DNA of 64,000 nucleotides, from contig CABUHI010000007.1 in assembly GCA_902491345.1 (NCBI GenBank), positions 33,551 to 97,550 on the forward strand. The letters run 5' to 3'. The notes under the pieces were generated by a model, which was given only the letters and a program-made list of their open reading frames with translations, searched no databases and had not been told where the DNA came from. The DNA is from an uncultured Collinsella sp. Lineage in GTDB: Bacteria; Actinomycetota; Coriobacteriia; Coriobacteriales; Coriobacteriaceae. Both the position numbers and the translations under genes were made by a program. How positions within the stretch are numbered: position 1 is the first letter of the stretch; every line of letters begins with the position of its first letter. Below are positions 1 to 7,585 of this stretch, one piece after another.

Positions 1-1
1 C

Positions 2-763
2 ATTCCGTTCATGACCAAGAACATCTGGCCCGTCATGCCCATCATGATGCTCGGTTCTTCCATCGCTTCCATCTTGACCATCTTCTTCAACGTTCACGAT
101 CCGGCGCCTCACGGCGGCTTCCTGGTCCTGCCCGTTGTCGAGAACGGTCCGCTGTGGGTCCTCGCGATCCTCATCGGCGCTGTGGTCGGTGGCATCCTGT
201 TCGTGGCCTTCAAGAAGTACGATTTCGAGAAGAATCAGAAGGCCGCTCCTGTAGCCAGGTCCGTTGAGGCCCCCAAGGCCGCTGCCGTCGAGGCCCCCAA
301 GGCCGAGGCTGCCGACTTCGTGAAGGTCGAGAATGTCTTTGTCGCCGAGGACTTCGCTTCTCGTGACGAGGCTCTGAGCTTCGTTTCCAACCAGGCTGTC
401 AAGGCCGGTATCGCCAGCGACGCCGACGCCGTGATGAACGCCTTCCTGGCCCGCGAGGCCGAGGGCACCACGGGCATGATGGAGGGCTTCGCCATCCCGC
501 ATGCCAAGTCCGACGCCATTACCGAGGCTGCCGTCATCGTCGTCAAGGACGAGTCCGGTGTGACCGGTTGGGACACCATGGACGGCGCTCCCGTCAACGT
601 GGCCATCGCGCTGCTCATCCCGGGTGCCCAGGCCGGCACCACGCACCTTAAGATCCTGTCCAAGGTCGCCGAGGCGCTCATGGACGAGGACTTCCGTGCC
701 ACCGTCAAGGGTTCCACCGACGCCGCCGAGATCGCCAAGACGATCAACGCCCGCCTGGTCTAA
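2..763 (+). CDS. fruA: Fructose-type PTS permease, C-terminal part of EIIC plus EIIA domain (5' end outside window)
   Basis: Membrane permease and phosphotransfer component for a fructose-family sugar. The frame is open from base 2, so the gene begins upstream. The visible part starts with the last EIIC membrane segments (an APHGG motif typical of fructose EIIC, then a hydrophobic helix), followed by an Ala/Lys/Glu-rich linker and a fructose/mannitol-type EIIA domain. The EIIA phospho-histidine lies in the AIPHAK motif at 500-502, residue 164 counted from the ATG at 11. HPr and enzyme I genes follow, which supports the role. Whether an EIIB domain is fused upstream cannot be seen. Family call is firm; exact sugar is inference. 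Confidence 0.9.
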   Translation: MPFMTKNIWPVMPIMMLGSSIASILTIFFNVHDPAPHGGFLVLPVVENGPLWVLAILIGAVVGGILFVAFKKYDFEKNQKAAPVARSVEAPKAAAVEAPKAEAADFVKVENVFVAEDFASRDEALSFVSNQAVKAGIASDADAVMNAFLAREAEGTTGMMEGFAIPHAKSDAITEAAVIVVKDESGVTGWDTMDGAPVNVAIALLIPGAQAGTTHLKILSKVAEALMDEDFRATVKGSTDAAEIAKTINARLV

Positions 764-796
764 TTCCACGGTACGCGAATACCATCGCCCTCTGCA

Positions 797-836
797 CAAA
801 AGGCGAGGACTCCACTAGGAGCCCCCGCCTTTTTTC
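797..836 (+). terminator. Rho-independent terminator after the PTS permease
   Basis: AGGCG (801-805) pairs with CGCCT (826-830), with inner CTCC/GGAG pairing (810-813 with 818-821), and a run of six T follows. It sits 35 bases after the permease stop. Confidence 0.7.
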
Positions 837-848
837 TTTGCCCTCTCA

Positions 849-919
849 TAAGTTGCGGTGAAATAGGGACTGTTTAAACGATTCAACCCCAAATTCAGTC
901 CCTATTTCACCGCAACTTA
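849..919. repeat. Dispersed palindromic element, family 1, full copy
   Basis: Perfect 24-base arms (849-872 and 896-919) separated by a 23-base loop. The arms contain the family core AGTTGCGGTGAAATAG. Other copies lie at 9641 (half), 32046, 48341 and 48684. No coding potential. The rest of the 764-1313 gap holds a terminator, the family 2 palindrome at 1025 and the ptsH leader. Confidence 0.9.
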
Positions 920-1024
920 CAAAAGGGCATAGAGGGGGCTACCTATCGAGTCTTTGTCGCGAACAGATCATTAGCCAGAATTCCGTTCGCACGATATTGC
1001 TCTGGACCGACCGAGTTTCTGCAG

Positions 1025-1174
1025 CTTGCTCGCCCACAGGGGGCCGGGCGCGGCCTGTGAGATTTATCGCGAGTTCCGCACGAGCCGAAGAGCACTTAAT
1101 GTGCTCTTCGTGCGAGCAGGACTGTAGAGCAGGAAATCTCACAGGCCGCGCACGGGCCCCTGTGGGCGAGCAAG
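1025..1174. repeat. Long nested palindrome, family 2, copy A
   Basis: A 150-base inverted repeat. The outer arms, about 41 bases each (1025-1065 and 1134-1174), start with CTTGCTCGCCCACAGG and have few mismatches. They enclose a core, about 1068-1124, that reads AGTTCCGCACGAGCCG, then AGAGCAC, a short turn, and the complementary half ending AGGACTG. The same core recurs at 39265-39322 (inverted) and 10921-10975, but the outer arms differ. Short ORFs over it are by-products of the palindrome. Confidence 0.85.
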
Positions 1175-1217
1175 CGGACGACAAACACATCTGTCCAACA
1201 ATTCGTCCGAAACATAA

Positions 1218-1248
1218 TGAAAAACCGTTTGATGTGAGTTAATATAAA
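1218..1248 (+). promoter_or_regulatory. Possible cre/LacI-type operator and -10 box of ptsH
   Basis: TGAAAAACCGTTTGA (1218-1232) has the partially palindromic AAACCGTTT centre of LacI/CcpA-family operators. A TATAAA box lies at 1243-1248, about 65 bases before the ptsH start, but no good -35 is present. Weak call from sequence alone. Confidence 0.3.
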
Positions 1249-1313
1249 CAACGTCGTGAATCTGACTCCTGCCACATACATGACAGGGGTTAAACACAAA
1301 AAAGGAGTCAACT

Positions 1314-1577
1314 ATGGTTTCTGAGAAGGCTACCCTCGTTAATCCTCAGGGTCTGCACATGCGTCCGGCTGGTCTGTTCGCCTCCACCATGGGCAAGTAC
1401 GCCTGTGACGTGACGGTCGTCACCCCCGAGAAGGAGGTCAACGGCAAGTCCCCAATGGCCCTCATGGCTGCTGGTATCCCCTGCGGCACCGAGGTCGAGG
1501 TCAAGTGTGACGGCGCTGACGAGGCCGAGGCTCTGGCTGCTGCCATCGAGCTCATCAAGAGCGGTCTTGGCGAGTAG
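1314..1577 (+). CDS. ptsH: Phosphocarrier protein HPr
   Basis: Cytoplasmic phosphate carrier between enzyme I and the sugar-specific EIIA proteins; 87 residues, the normal HPr length. The active-site histidine is His15 in the motif NPQGLHMRPAG. Ser46 lies in the NGKSPMALMAAG stretch, at the position that HPr kinase modifies in Gram-positive bacteria. The ATG is preceded by a strong ribosome site (AAAGGAG, 7 bases upstream). It has its own terminator at 1623, so ptsH may be made in excess over ptsI. Confidence 0.97.
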   Translation: MVSEKATLVNPQGLHMRPAGLFASTMGKYACDVTVVTPEKEVNGKSPMALMAAGIPCGTEVEVKCDGADEAEALAAAIELIKSGLGE

Positions 1578-1622
1578 AACTCAAACGGGTCGCATGTTGA
1601 ACAACTAAGTTCATATTTGGGG

Positions 1623-1658
1623 GCGCAGTGACCTGTTGTAAGGTAACTGCGCTCTTTT
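1623..1658 (+). terminator. Terminator or attenuator between ptsH and ptsI
   Basis: GCGCAGT-ACC and GGT-ACTGCGC arms (1623-1652) form a hairpin followed by TCTTTT. It lies 46 bases after the ptsH stop and about 50 before ptsI, so it may set the HPr to enzyme I ratio. Confidence 0.65.
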
Positions 1659-1704
1659 GTCATGGATATGGCAAAACGCTTTATCACATGACACGGAGAG
1701 AGGA

Positions 1705-3414
1705 ATGGGAATGTATCAGGGAGTCAACGCTTCCGAGGGCATCGGTATCGGCACCGTCATGGTCGCCGTCGATCCCGACTTGACGTTTGAGCCGCATGAG
1801 GTTGCTGATTCGGCAGCAGAGAAGGAGCGCTATCAGTCCGCTCTTTCGGTCTTCTGCGAGAAGACCCAGGCTCAGGCCGACCACATGAAGGAGACGGTGG
1901 GCGAGGCCGAGGCCGAGATCATGAGCGGACACATTGTCCTGGCTCAGGACCCGGGTATGACCGACGCCATCAACGCCGCCATTGACGGCGGTACCTGCGC
2001 CGAGCAGGCGCTCATGGACACCTCGACCATGTTCGAGAACATGTTCCTGTCCATGGACGACGAGATGTTCCGTCTTCGCGCGGCTGACATCGCCGACATC
2101 CGCACCGGTATTCTGGCCGAGCTGCTGGGCAAGGAGGTCGTCGACCTCTCCGTCCTGCCCGAGAACACTGTCGTTGTCGTGCACGACCTCACGCCGTCCA
2201 TGACCGCCACGATCGATAAGGCCCACGTTGCCGGTATCGTCACCGAGACCGGTGGCCGCACGTCGCACTCCGCGATCATTGCGCGAGCCCTCGAGATCCC
2301 GGCTGTCCTTTCGGTCTCCAACAGCTGCACCGCACTGCGCAACGGCATGACCGTTGTCGTCGACGGCGGCAAGGGTATCGTCGAGGCCGATCCCGACGAG
2401 GAGACGCTCGCTGCCTACACCGCCAAGGCCGAGGCCTTCGCTGCCGAGAAGGCAGCCCTCGAGGCCTTCCGTGGCAAGCCGTCCGTGACTGCTGATGGCA
2501 TCAAGAAGATCATCGCCTGCAACATCGGTAACCCCGATGACGTGCCCAACGCGCTCGATCACGACGCCGAGGCTATCGGTCTGTTCCGCTCCGAGTTCCT
2601 GTTCATGGACTCTGCTGAGCTTCCTTCCGAGGAGGAGCAGTTCAACGCCTACCGTAAGGTCGCCAGCGCGCTCAAGGGTGCTCCGGTCATCATCCGCACG
2701 CTCGATGTGGGTGGCGACAAGGAGATTCCGTATCTGCATATGGTCAAGGAAGACAACCCCTTCATGGGCTTCCGCGCCGTGCGTTACTGCTTGGCCAATC
2801 CCGACCAGTACAAGGTCCAGCTCCGCGCTCTGCTGCGCGCTAGCGCCTTCGGTGACGTCAAGATCATGATCCCGCTCGTCACCTGCGTCGAGGAGGTCTT
2901 GGCTGTCAAGGAGCTCGTCGAGCAGTGCAAGGCCGAGCTGACCGAAGAGGGGCGCAAGTTCAACGAGAACATCGAGGTCGGCATCATGGTCGAGACGCCC
3001 GCCGCTTCGCTGCTCGCAGACCGTCTTGCCGAGGTCGCCGACTTCTTCTCCATCGGCACCAACGACCTGATCGGCTACACCATGTGCGCCGACCGTGGCA
3101 ACGACACCATCTCCAACCTGTACCAGGTTTACTATCCCGCCGTGCTCCGCTCGCTCAAGAACATCATCGAGAGCGGCGTGAAGGCCGGTATCATGGTCGG
3201 TATGTGCGGCGAGGCCGCTGCCGATCCGCTGCTCGAGCCGCTGCTGATCAGCTGGGGCCTGGAGGAGTTCTCGATGAGCGCTCCTTCGATCCTGCGTGCC
3301 CGCAAGACCATCAGCCAGTGGACCAAGGCCGAGTGCGACGAGCTCGCCGAGAAGGCGCTCGCCTGCAACACCGCAGCCGAGGTCAAGGCACTGCTCGAGT
3401 CCGCAGCTCGCTAA
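1705..3414 (+). CDS. ptsI: PTS enzyme I (phosphoenolpyruvate-protein phosphotransferase)
   Basis: Transfers phosphate from PEP to HPr, the first PTS step. About 569 residues, close to the usual 570-575. The phospho-histidine motif GGRTSHSAI places His188, and the conserved MCGEAA motif near Cys501 marks the PEP-binding C-terminal barrel. N-terminal GVNASEGIGIG matches the enzyme I start. Candidate starts are ATG 1705 or ATG 1711, both behind GGAGAGAGGA; the longer TTG-started frame is unlikely because it begins inside the preceding terminator. Two residues of uncertainty at the start. Confidence 0.97.
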   Translation: MGMYQGVNASEGIGIGTVMVAVDPDLTFEPHEVADSAAEKERYQSALSVFCEKTQAQADHMKETVGEAEAEIMSGHIVLAQDPGMTDAINAAIDGGTCAEQALMDTSTMFENMFLSMDDEMFRLRAADIADIRTGILAELLGKEVVDLSVLPENTVVVVHDLTPSMTATIDKAHVAGIVTETGGRTSHSAIIARALEIPAVLSVSNSCTALRNGMTVVVDGGKGIVEADPDEETLAAYTAKAEAFAAEKAALEAFRGKPSVTADGIKKIIACNIGNPDDVPNALDHDAEAIGLFRSEFLFMDSAELPSEEEQFNAYRKVASALKGAPVIIRTLDVGGDKEIPYLHMVKEDNPFMGFRAVRYCLANPDQYKVQLRALLRASAFGDVKIMIPLVTCVEEVLAVKELVEQCKAELTEEGRKFNENIEVGIMVETPAASLLADRLAEVADFFSIGTNDLIGYTMCADRGNDTISNLYQVYYPAVLRSLKNIIESGVKAGIMVGMCGEAAADPLLEPLLISWGLEEFSMSAPSILRARKTISQWTKAECDELAEKALACNTAAEVKALLESAAR

Positions 3415-3488
3415 TTTGGTATCAGAGGTAACCGCGTGGTTGGAATGGGCCGGCCACGCGGCCCTCACATATACAGGGGGTACTGTAA

Positions 3489-4421
3489 ATGTTCTACACG
3501 CTAACCGCTAACCCGGCTGTCGACATGACGGTTTCGAGCTCTCCGCTCGAGCCCGATGAGAACGTCCGCACCGGCTCGGCCAGCTACACGGCTAACGGCA
3601 AGGGCCTTGACGTGTCCTTCGCCTTTAAGAAGATGGGCGTTGACACCGTCGCACTCGGCTTCTTTGCTGGCTTCACGGGCAAGTTCATCGTCGAGGAGGT
3701 CATGAACCTGGGTTGCCTCTGCCGCCCGGTCTGGACCGACGGTATCACGCGCATTAACACCTACGTCAACGATGGCCAGCACGAGTACGGCATCCTGAAC
3801 CCGGGTGCTCCGATCACGCCGCAGCACCAGGAGGAGCTCTACAACATCCTGGACACCGCGGGCGATCTCGAGTGCCTGATCGTTTCCGGCTCCGTGCCTC
3901 CCAAAGCTACGCCCGACTTCCTGGCTCAGGTCATGGAGCACGCTCAGGCTCGTGGCGCCGACGTCGTCCTGGACCTGTCCTCCGACAAGCTCAAGGAGCT
4001 CGCTCACAAGAAGCCGCTGCTCATCAAGCCGAACCATCACGAGATGAAGGCCATCTTCGGCGTGCCGGTCGACACCGACGACGAGGTCCGCGTTGCCATG
4101 AAGATGGCTCACGACGCTGGCGTTCAGAACGTGCTGCTCACCCGTGGTAGCCGCGGCGACGCTTACTTCTCCAACGGCGAGGACATCTGGTACGCCAAGC
4201 GTGAGTTCAACATCAAGCTGGTCTCTTCCGTCTGCGCCGGCGACTGCACCCTCGCTGCGTTCCTGCACAAGTGGTACAGGGATCGCGACAACGTCGAGGA
4301 GGCCATGAAGCTCGCTATGGCCACCGGTGCCAACGTTGCTGAGTCCGTCGGCATCGGCGACTTCGGTCACGTCGACGAGTACAGCAAGCGCGTTGCTGTC
4401 CGCAAGCTCGATCGTCAGTAA
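3489..4421 (+). CDS. fruK: PfkB-family hexose kinase, 1-phosphofructokinase-like (paralog 1)
   Basis: Probably phosphorylates fructose 1-phosphate (or a related sugar phosphate) made by the PTS. 310 residues, normal for FruK. It has the NGKGLDVSFA substrate loop, a VSGSVPP motif and the C-terminal catalytic aspartate. The usual GAGD anion-hole motif reads CAGD here, as in its downstream paralog. Start ATG 3489 follows GGGGG. It shares many motifs with the gene at 4610, which points to tandem duplication. Substrate is inferred from family and PTS context; a tagatose 6-phosphate kinase role is possible. Confidence 0.85.
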   Translation: MFYTLTANPAVDMTVSSSPLEPDENVRTGSASYTANGKGLDVSFAFKKMGVDTVALGFFAGFTGKFIVEEVMNLGCLCRPVWTDGITRINTYVNDGQHEYGILNPGAPITPQHQEELYNILDTAGDLECLIVSGSVPPKATPDFLAQVMEHAQARGADVVLDLSSDKLKELAHKKPLLIKPNHHEMKAIFGVPVDTDDEVRVAMKMAHDAGVQNVLLTRGSRGDAYFSNGEDIWYAKREFNIKLVSSVCAGDCTLAAFLHKWYRDRDNVEEAMKLAMATGANVAESVGIGDFGHVDEYSKRVAVRKLDRQ

Positions 4422-4449
4422 TCGAAACGCGACATATTCGTGCGCATGT

Positions 4450-4480
4450 GGCGCCCCGGTTTCGGCTGGGGCGCCTTTTT
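4450..4480 (+). terminator. Terminator after the first fruK-like gene
   Basis: GGCGCCCC (4450-4457) pairs with GGGGCGCC (4468-4475), followed by five T. Confidence 0.85.
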
Positions 4481-4609
4481 GTTCCGCCACGGGGGAGAGG
4501 TGTTCCGCCGTACTTCATCGCTTCCACACCGTTCACCGAGTTGTCCTAGCCTTTTACCGATGCGTGGAATATACTTTCATTAACACGTTGCTTCGTGAAA
4601 GGAATATTC

Positions 4610-5542
4610 ATGATTTACACGCTCACTGCAAATCCCGCCATTGACTACAACATCGCCTGCGACGGTCTTGCTGCCAACACCGTCACGCGTACCCGCAATG
4701 CCGTCTACACGCCCAACGGCAAGGGCCTCAACGTCTCGTTTACGCTTGACCACTACGGCGTCGACACCACGATCCTGGGCTTTTTCGCCGGTTTCTCGGG
4801 CGAGTTTATCGTTAAGGGCGCCGAGGCCCTGGGCGTGCCCGTCAAGCCCGTGTGGACCGACGGCATTACGCGCGTCAATGTGTTCCTCAACGCCGGCCCC
4901 GACACCGAGTACAACATGGTCAACGCCGGTGCCGCCATCAACGAGGCCAACGAGCAGGAGATGTTTGAGCTCATCGATTCGCTCGATGACATGACCTGCC
5001 TGGTCATCAGCGGCTCGCTGCCTCCCAACACTTCCGAGGGCTTCTTGGCCGAGGCCCTGCGCCGCGTCAAGGCCAAGGGGGCCGAGTTCGTCCTCGACAT
5101 CTCGAGCCATCAGCTGGCAGACCTCATTGCCATGGAGCCGCTGCTGATCAAGCCCAATGACGATGAGCTGCTCGACATCTTTGGCATTAAGGTGAGCGGT
5201 GGCGACGACGAGTCCGTCAAGGGCGCGATGGCCGAGTTGCACGCCAAGGGCGCCAAGAACGTGCTGCTGACCCTCGGTGGTGCCGGTGCGTACTTCTCCA
5301 ACGGCGAGCATATCTGGTTTGCCAACCGCACCTTCGACGTCAAGCTGCTGTCGACCGTCTGCGCCGGCGATTCCTCGCTGGCCGCCTTCCTGTCCGTGTG
5401 GCACGACGCTCCCGAGCGCGTCGAGGATGCCCTCCGTCTGTCGATGGCCACCGGCGCCAACGTGGTCGAGTGCCCGGGCCTGGGCGACTTTGCCAAGGTG
5501 GACGAATACAAGAAGAACATCGAAGTTCGTCAGGTCTGCTAG
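4610..5542 (+). CDS. PfkB-family hexose kinase, 1-phosphofructokinase-like (paralog 2)
   Basis: Second copy of the FruK-type kinase, 310 residues. It opens with MIYTLTANPAIDYN, keeps NGKGLNVSF and VISGSLPP, and again has CAGD where most PfkB kinases have GAGD. ATG 4610 is preferred over GTG 4595 because AAAGGA sits six bases before it. It has its own upstream terminator and leader, so it is probably transcribed separately from paralog 1. The two may differ in substrate (fructose 1-phosphate versus tagatose 6-phosphate), which the sequence does not decide. Confidence 0.85.
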   Translation: MIYTLTANPAIDYNIACDGLAANTVTRTRNAVYTPNGKGLNVSFTLDHYGVDTTILGFFAGFSGEFIVKGAEALGVPVKPVWTDGITRVNVFLNAGPDTEYNMVNAGAAINEANEQEMFELIDSLDDMTCLVISGSLPPNTSEGFLAEALRRVKAKGAEFVLDISSHQLADLIAMEPLLIKPNDDELLDIFGIKVSGGDDESVKGAMAELHAKGAKNVLLTLGGAGAYFSNGEHIWFANRTFDVKLLSTVCAGDSSLAAFLSVWHDAPERVEDALRLSMATGANVVECPGLGDFAKVDEYKKNIEVRQVC

Positions 5543-5564
5543 CCGCATCGAAAAATCGCTGCCG

Positions 5565-5600
5565 AACACCCGCTTTGGATCTCCGAGGCGGGTGTTTTTT
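5565..5600 (+). terminator. Terminator after the second fruK-like gene
   Basis: AACACCCGC (5565-5573) pairs with GCGGGTGTT (5588-5596), followed by a T run. Confidence 0.85.
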
Positions 5601-5680
5601 GTGCACTGAACGCATATGGCGTCTGCTGTCTCGTTTTATCTAATCGACGACGCGATTGCGTGTGCGCGCTTTCTCGTTTC

Positions 5681-5710
5681 TTGTTAGACTTCTTGAGAAC
5701 CATCGATTAA
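5681..5710 (+). promoter_or_regulatory. Candidate promoter of cca
   Basis: TTGTTA (5681-5686), an 18-base spacer, then GATTAA (5705-5710), 28 bases before the cca start codon. Sequence match only. Confidence 0.35.
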
Positions 5711-5737
5711 CGTTCACAAGTGCAGGAGGCCATAGGC

Positions 5738-7132
5738 ATGTGCAATGTTTCGCTTAACGGTACTCAACCGTCCGATGCGTCCCTGCGCGTCCTGCGCGCG
5801 CTTGAGGCGGCTGGTCTTGAGGCTTGGTACGTGGGCGGTTGGGTGCGCGACGCCCTGATGGGGTGCCCCAGCCACGATGTTGATATGTGCTGTAGCGGCC
5901 TGTGGCAGGAGTCCAAAGCGGCGCTCGAGGCCGCCGGCATCGCGGTTGTGGAGTCGGGCATTAAATTTGGCGGAATCACGGCTATTTCCGATGGCGAGCG
6001 TATCGAGGTCACCACGTACCGTTTGGATGGCTTTTACACCGATGGTCGCCATCCCCAGAGTGTGGAGCGTGCCGCCTCGCTCGAGGACGATCTGGCGCGC
6101 CGCGACTTTACCGTCAACGCTATGGCCTGGCATCCCGAGCGCGGGCTTGTCGACCGCTACGACGGCCAGGGTGACTTGGAGCGCAAGCTGATTCGCGCTG
6201 TCGGCGATCCTAAGCGTCGCTTTAACGAGGACGCCCTGCGCATGCTGCGTGCGGTACGCTTTGCCTGCCGCCTGGACTTTATGATTGAGCCTGAGACTAA
6301 GCGCGCGCTTGCCGAGTGCGCGCCGCTGCTCGATGCCGTGGCGCGTGAGCGTGTGGGTATTGAGCTCGAGGGCATTCTTTCGACCGGTCATGGGGGAGAC
6401 GCGATGCTCCGCTATCCCGAGCTCATCTGCGCCGCCGTGCCCGAGTTGGCAGCGGGTCGCGGGTTTGATCAGCGCAGTGTCTATCATGCGTTTAACGTCT
6501 ACGAGCATATCGCCCGTGTGCTGACGGTGGCGGGGGAGCTCGCGCTGTGTGACGGCGTCGCGCCCTCGTCGAGCCTTATGTGGGCGGCGTTTTTGCACGA
6601 TGTGTCCAAGCCCGAGTGCTTCACGGTCGATCACGCCGGCAGCGGACACTTCTACGGTCATCCCGAGCTCGGCGCCAAGAAGGCGCGCGTCATTATGGAT
6701 CGCCTGGCGCTCTCGCACGACCTGGTGCGCGACGTGTGCCTGCTCATCAAATATCACGACAAGCCGCTGCGCCCAGAGCGCTCCTGCCTGCTCAATATGA
6801 TGCGCGCGCTTTCGGGCGAGGGCGTCGATACGTCGCGTCTGATTGACGAGCTCATGGATCTTAAGCGTGCCGATACGCTCGGCAAGGCCCCGTCGTGCTT
6901 CTATTACGTCGAGACGATTGAGGAGATGCGCGCGATGGCGCACGAGCTACTGGAGGCGGGGGAGCCCTATACGCTCAAGATGCTCGCCATCAACGGCGGC
7001 GACCTGATCCGCGCCGGTGTGAAGCCGGGGCCCGAGCTAGGCCAACTACTCAACTCCGCCCTCGACGCCGTGATCGAAGACAACATTTCCAACGAGCGCG
7101 AAGCTCTTTTGGTCCATCTCAACTTGAATTAG
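5738..7132 (+). CDS. cca: CCA tRNA nucleotidyltransferase with HD domain
   Basis: Adds or repairs the 3' CCA end of tRNAs; 464 residues. The N-terminal nucleotidyltransferase head has GGWVRDALMG and the metal-binding DVD pair, followed by RRDFTVNAMAW and the RFNEDALRMLRAVRFA neck. A C-terminal HD phosphohydrolase-like domain shows FLHDVSKP and a later KYHDKPL. ATG 5738 is chosen because AGGAGG lies eight bases upstream; the in-frame GTG at 5720 precedes that site. Two tRNA genes follow directly. Confidence 0.95.
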   Translation: MCNVSLNGTQPSDASLRVLRALEAAGLEAWYVGGWVRDALMGCPSHDVDMCCSGLWQESKAALEAAGIAVVESGIKFGGITAISDGERIEVTTYRLDGFYTDGRHPQSVERAASLEDDLARRDFTVNAMAWHPERGLVDRYDGQGDLERKLIRAVGDPKRRFNEDALRMLRAVRFACRLDFMIEPETKRALAECAPLLDAVARERVGIELEGILSTGHGGDAMLRYPELICAAVPELAAGRGFDQRSVYHAFNVYEHIARVLTVAGELALCDGVAPSSSLMWAAFLHDVSKPECFTVDHAGSGHFYGHPELGAKKARVIMDRLALSHDLVRDVCLLIKYHDKPLRPERSCLLNMMRALSGEGVDTSRLIDELMDLKRADTLGKAPSCFYYVETIEEMRAMAHELLEAGEPYTLKMLAINGGDLIRAGVKPGPELGQLLNSALDAVIEDNISNEREALLVHLNLN

Positions 7133-7196
7133 CTACCCAGTTTACCTGCGTGTTCCATAACCTGCCGACAATTTTTCGGCAATTTGGAATTTCTTC

Positions 7197-7225
7197 TTGC
7201 GCTGTCGTTTTTTGTCCCGTAATAT
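7197..7225 (+). promoter_or_regulatory. Promoter of the tRNA-Glu pair
   Basis: TTGCGC (7197-7202), a 17-base spacer and TAATAT (7220-7225), 34 bases before the first tRNA. Good match to the housekeeping sigma consensus. Confidence 0.6.
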
Positions 7226-7259
7226 ATTTCTTCGCAGCACGGCAGTGCAGATGTCATGT

Positions 7260-7336
7260 GGCCCGTTCGTCTAGCGGTTTAGGACGCCGCCCTCTCAAGG
7301 CGGAGATCACCAGTTCGAATCTGGTACGGGCTACCA
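7260..7336 (+). tRNA. tRNA-Glu, anticodon CUC
   Basis: Cloverleaf with anticodon stem CCGCC/GGCGG around the loop CUCUCAA (anticodon CUC), T-loop UUCGAAU with ACCAG/CUGGU stem, and an encoded CCA end. The acceptor stem is closed by a G-U pair. Reads GAG codons. Confidence 0.95.
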
Positions 7337-7358
7337 CTTCTTTTCTGCTGAGGCTTAT

Positions 7359-7435
7359 GGCCCGTTCGTCTAGCGGTTTAGGACGCCGCCCTCTCAAGGC
7401 GGAGATCACCAGTTCGAATCTGGTACGGGCTACCA
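7359..7435 (+). tRNA. tRNA-Glu, anticodon CUC (identical second copy)
   Basis: Same sequence as the tRNA at 7260-7336, 22 bases downstream, with an encoded CCA. Both precede one terminator and appear to be one transcript. Confidence 0.95.
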
Positions 7436-7446
7436 CGCATCTGATA

Positions 7447-7481
7447 CCCGGACTTCCTATGGAAGGCCGGGTTTTTTATTT
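7447..7481 (+). terminator. Terminator of the tRNA-Glu transcript
   Basis: CCCGGACTTCC (7447-7457) and GGAAGGCCGGG (7461-7471) form a strong hairpin followed by TTTTTTATTTT. Confidence 0.9.
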
Positions 7482-7585
7482 TCAAATAACCGTCTGCAAT
7501 TCCCGTTTGAACCAGAGCTTTGCGTTCTGCCTATGGCCCTTACGGGTACAATATCCAAGATATTTTGACTGTTAGAAGGAGTCTC

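Noticed and set aside
997..1311. Short ORFs on both strands over the 1025-1174 palindrome
   Set aside because: Mirror-image translations of the inverted repeat; no ribosome site and they run into the ptsH leader.
4595..4609. GTG start for the second fruK-like gene
   Set aside because: The AAAGGA ribosome site lies after this GTG and six bases before ATG 4610.
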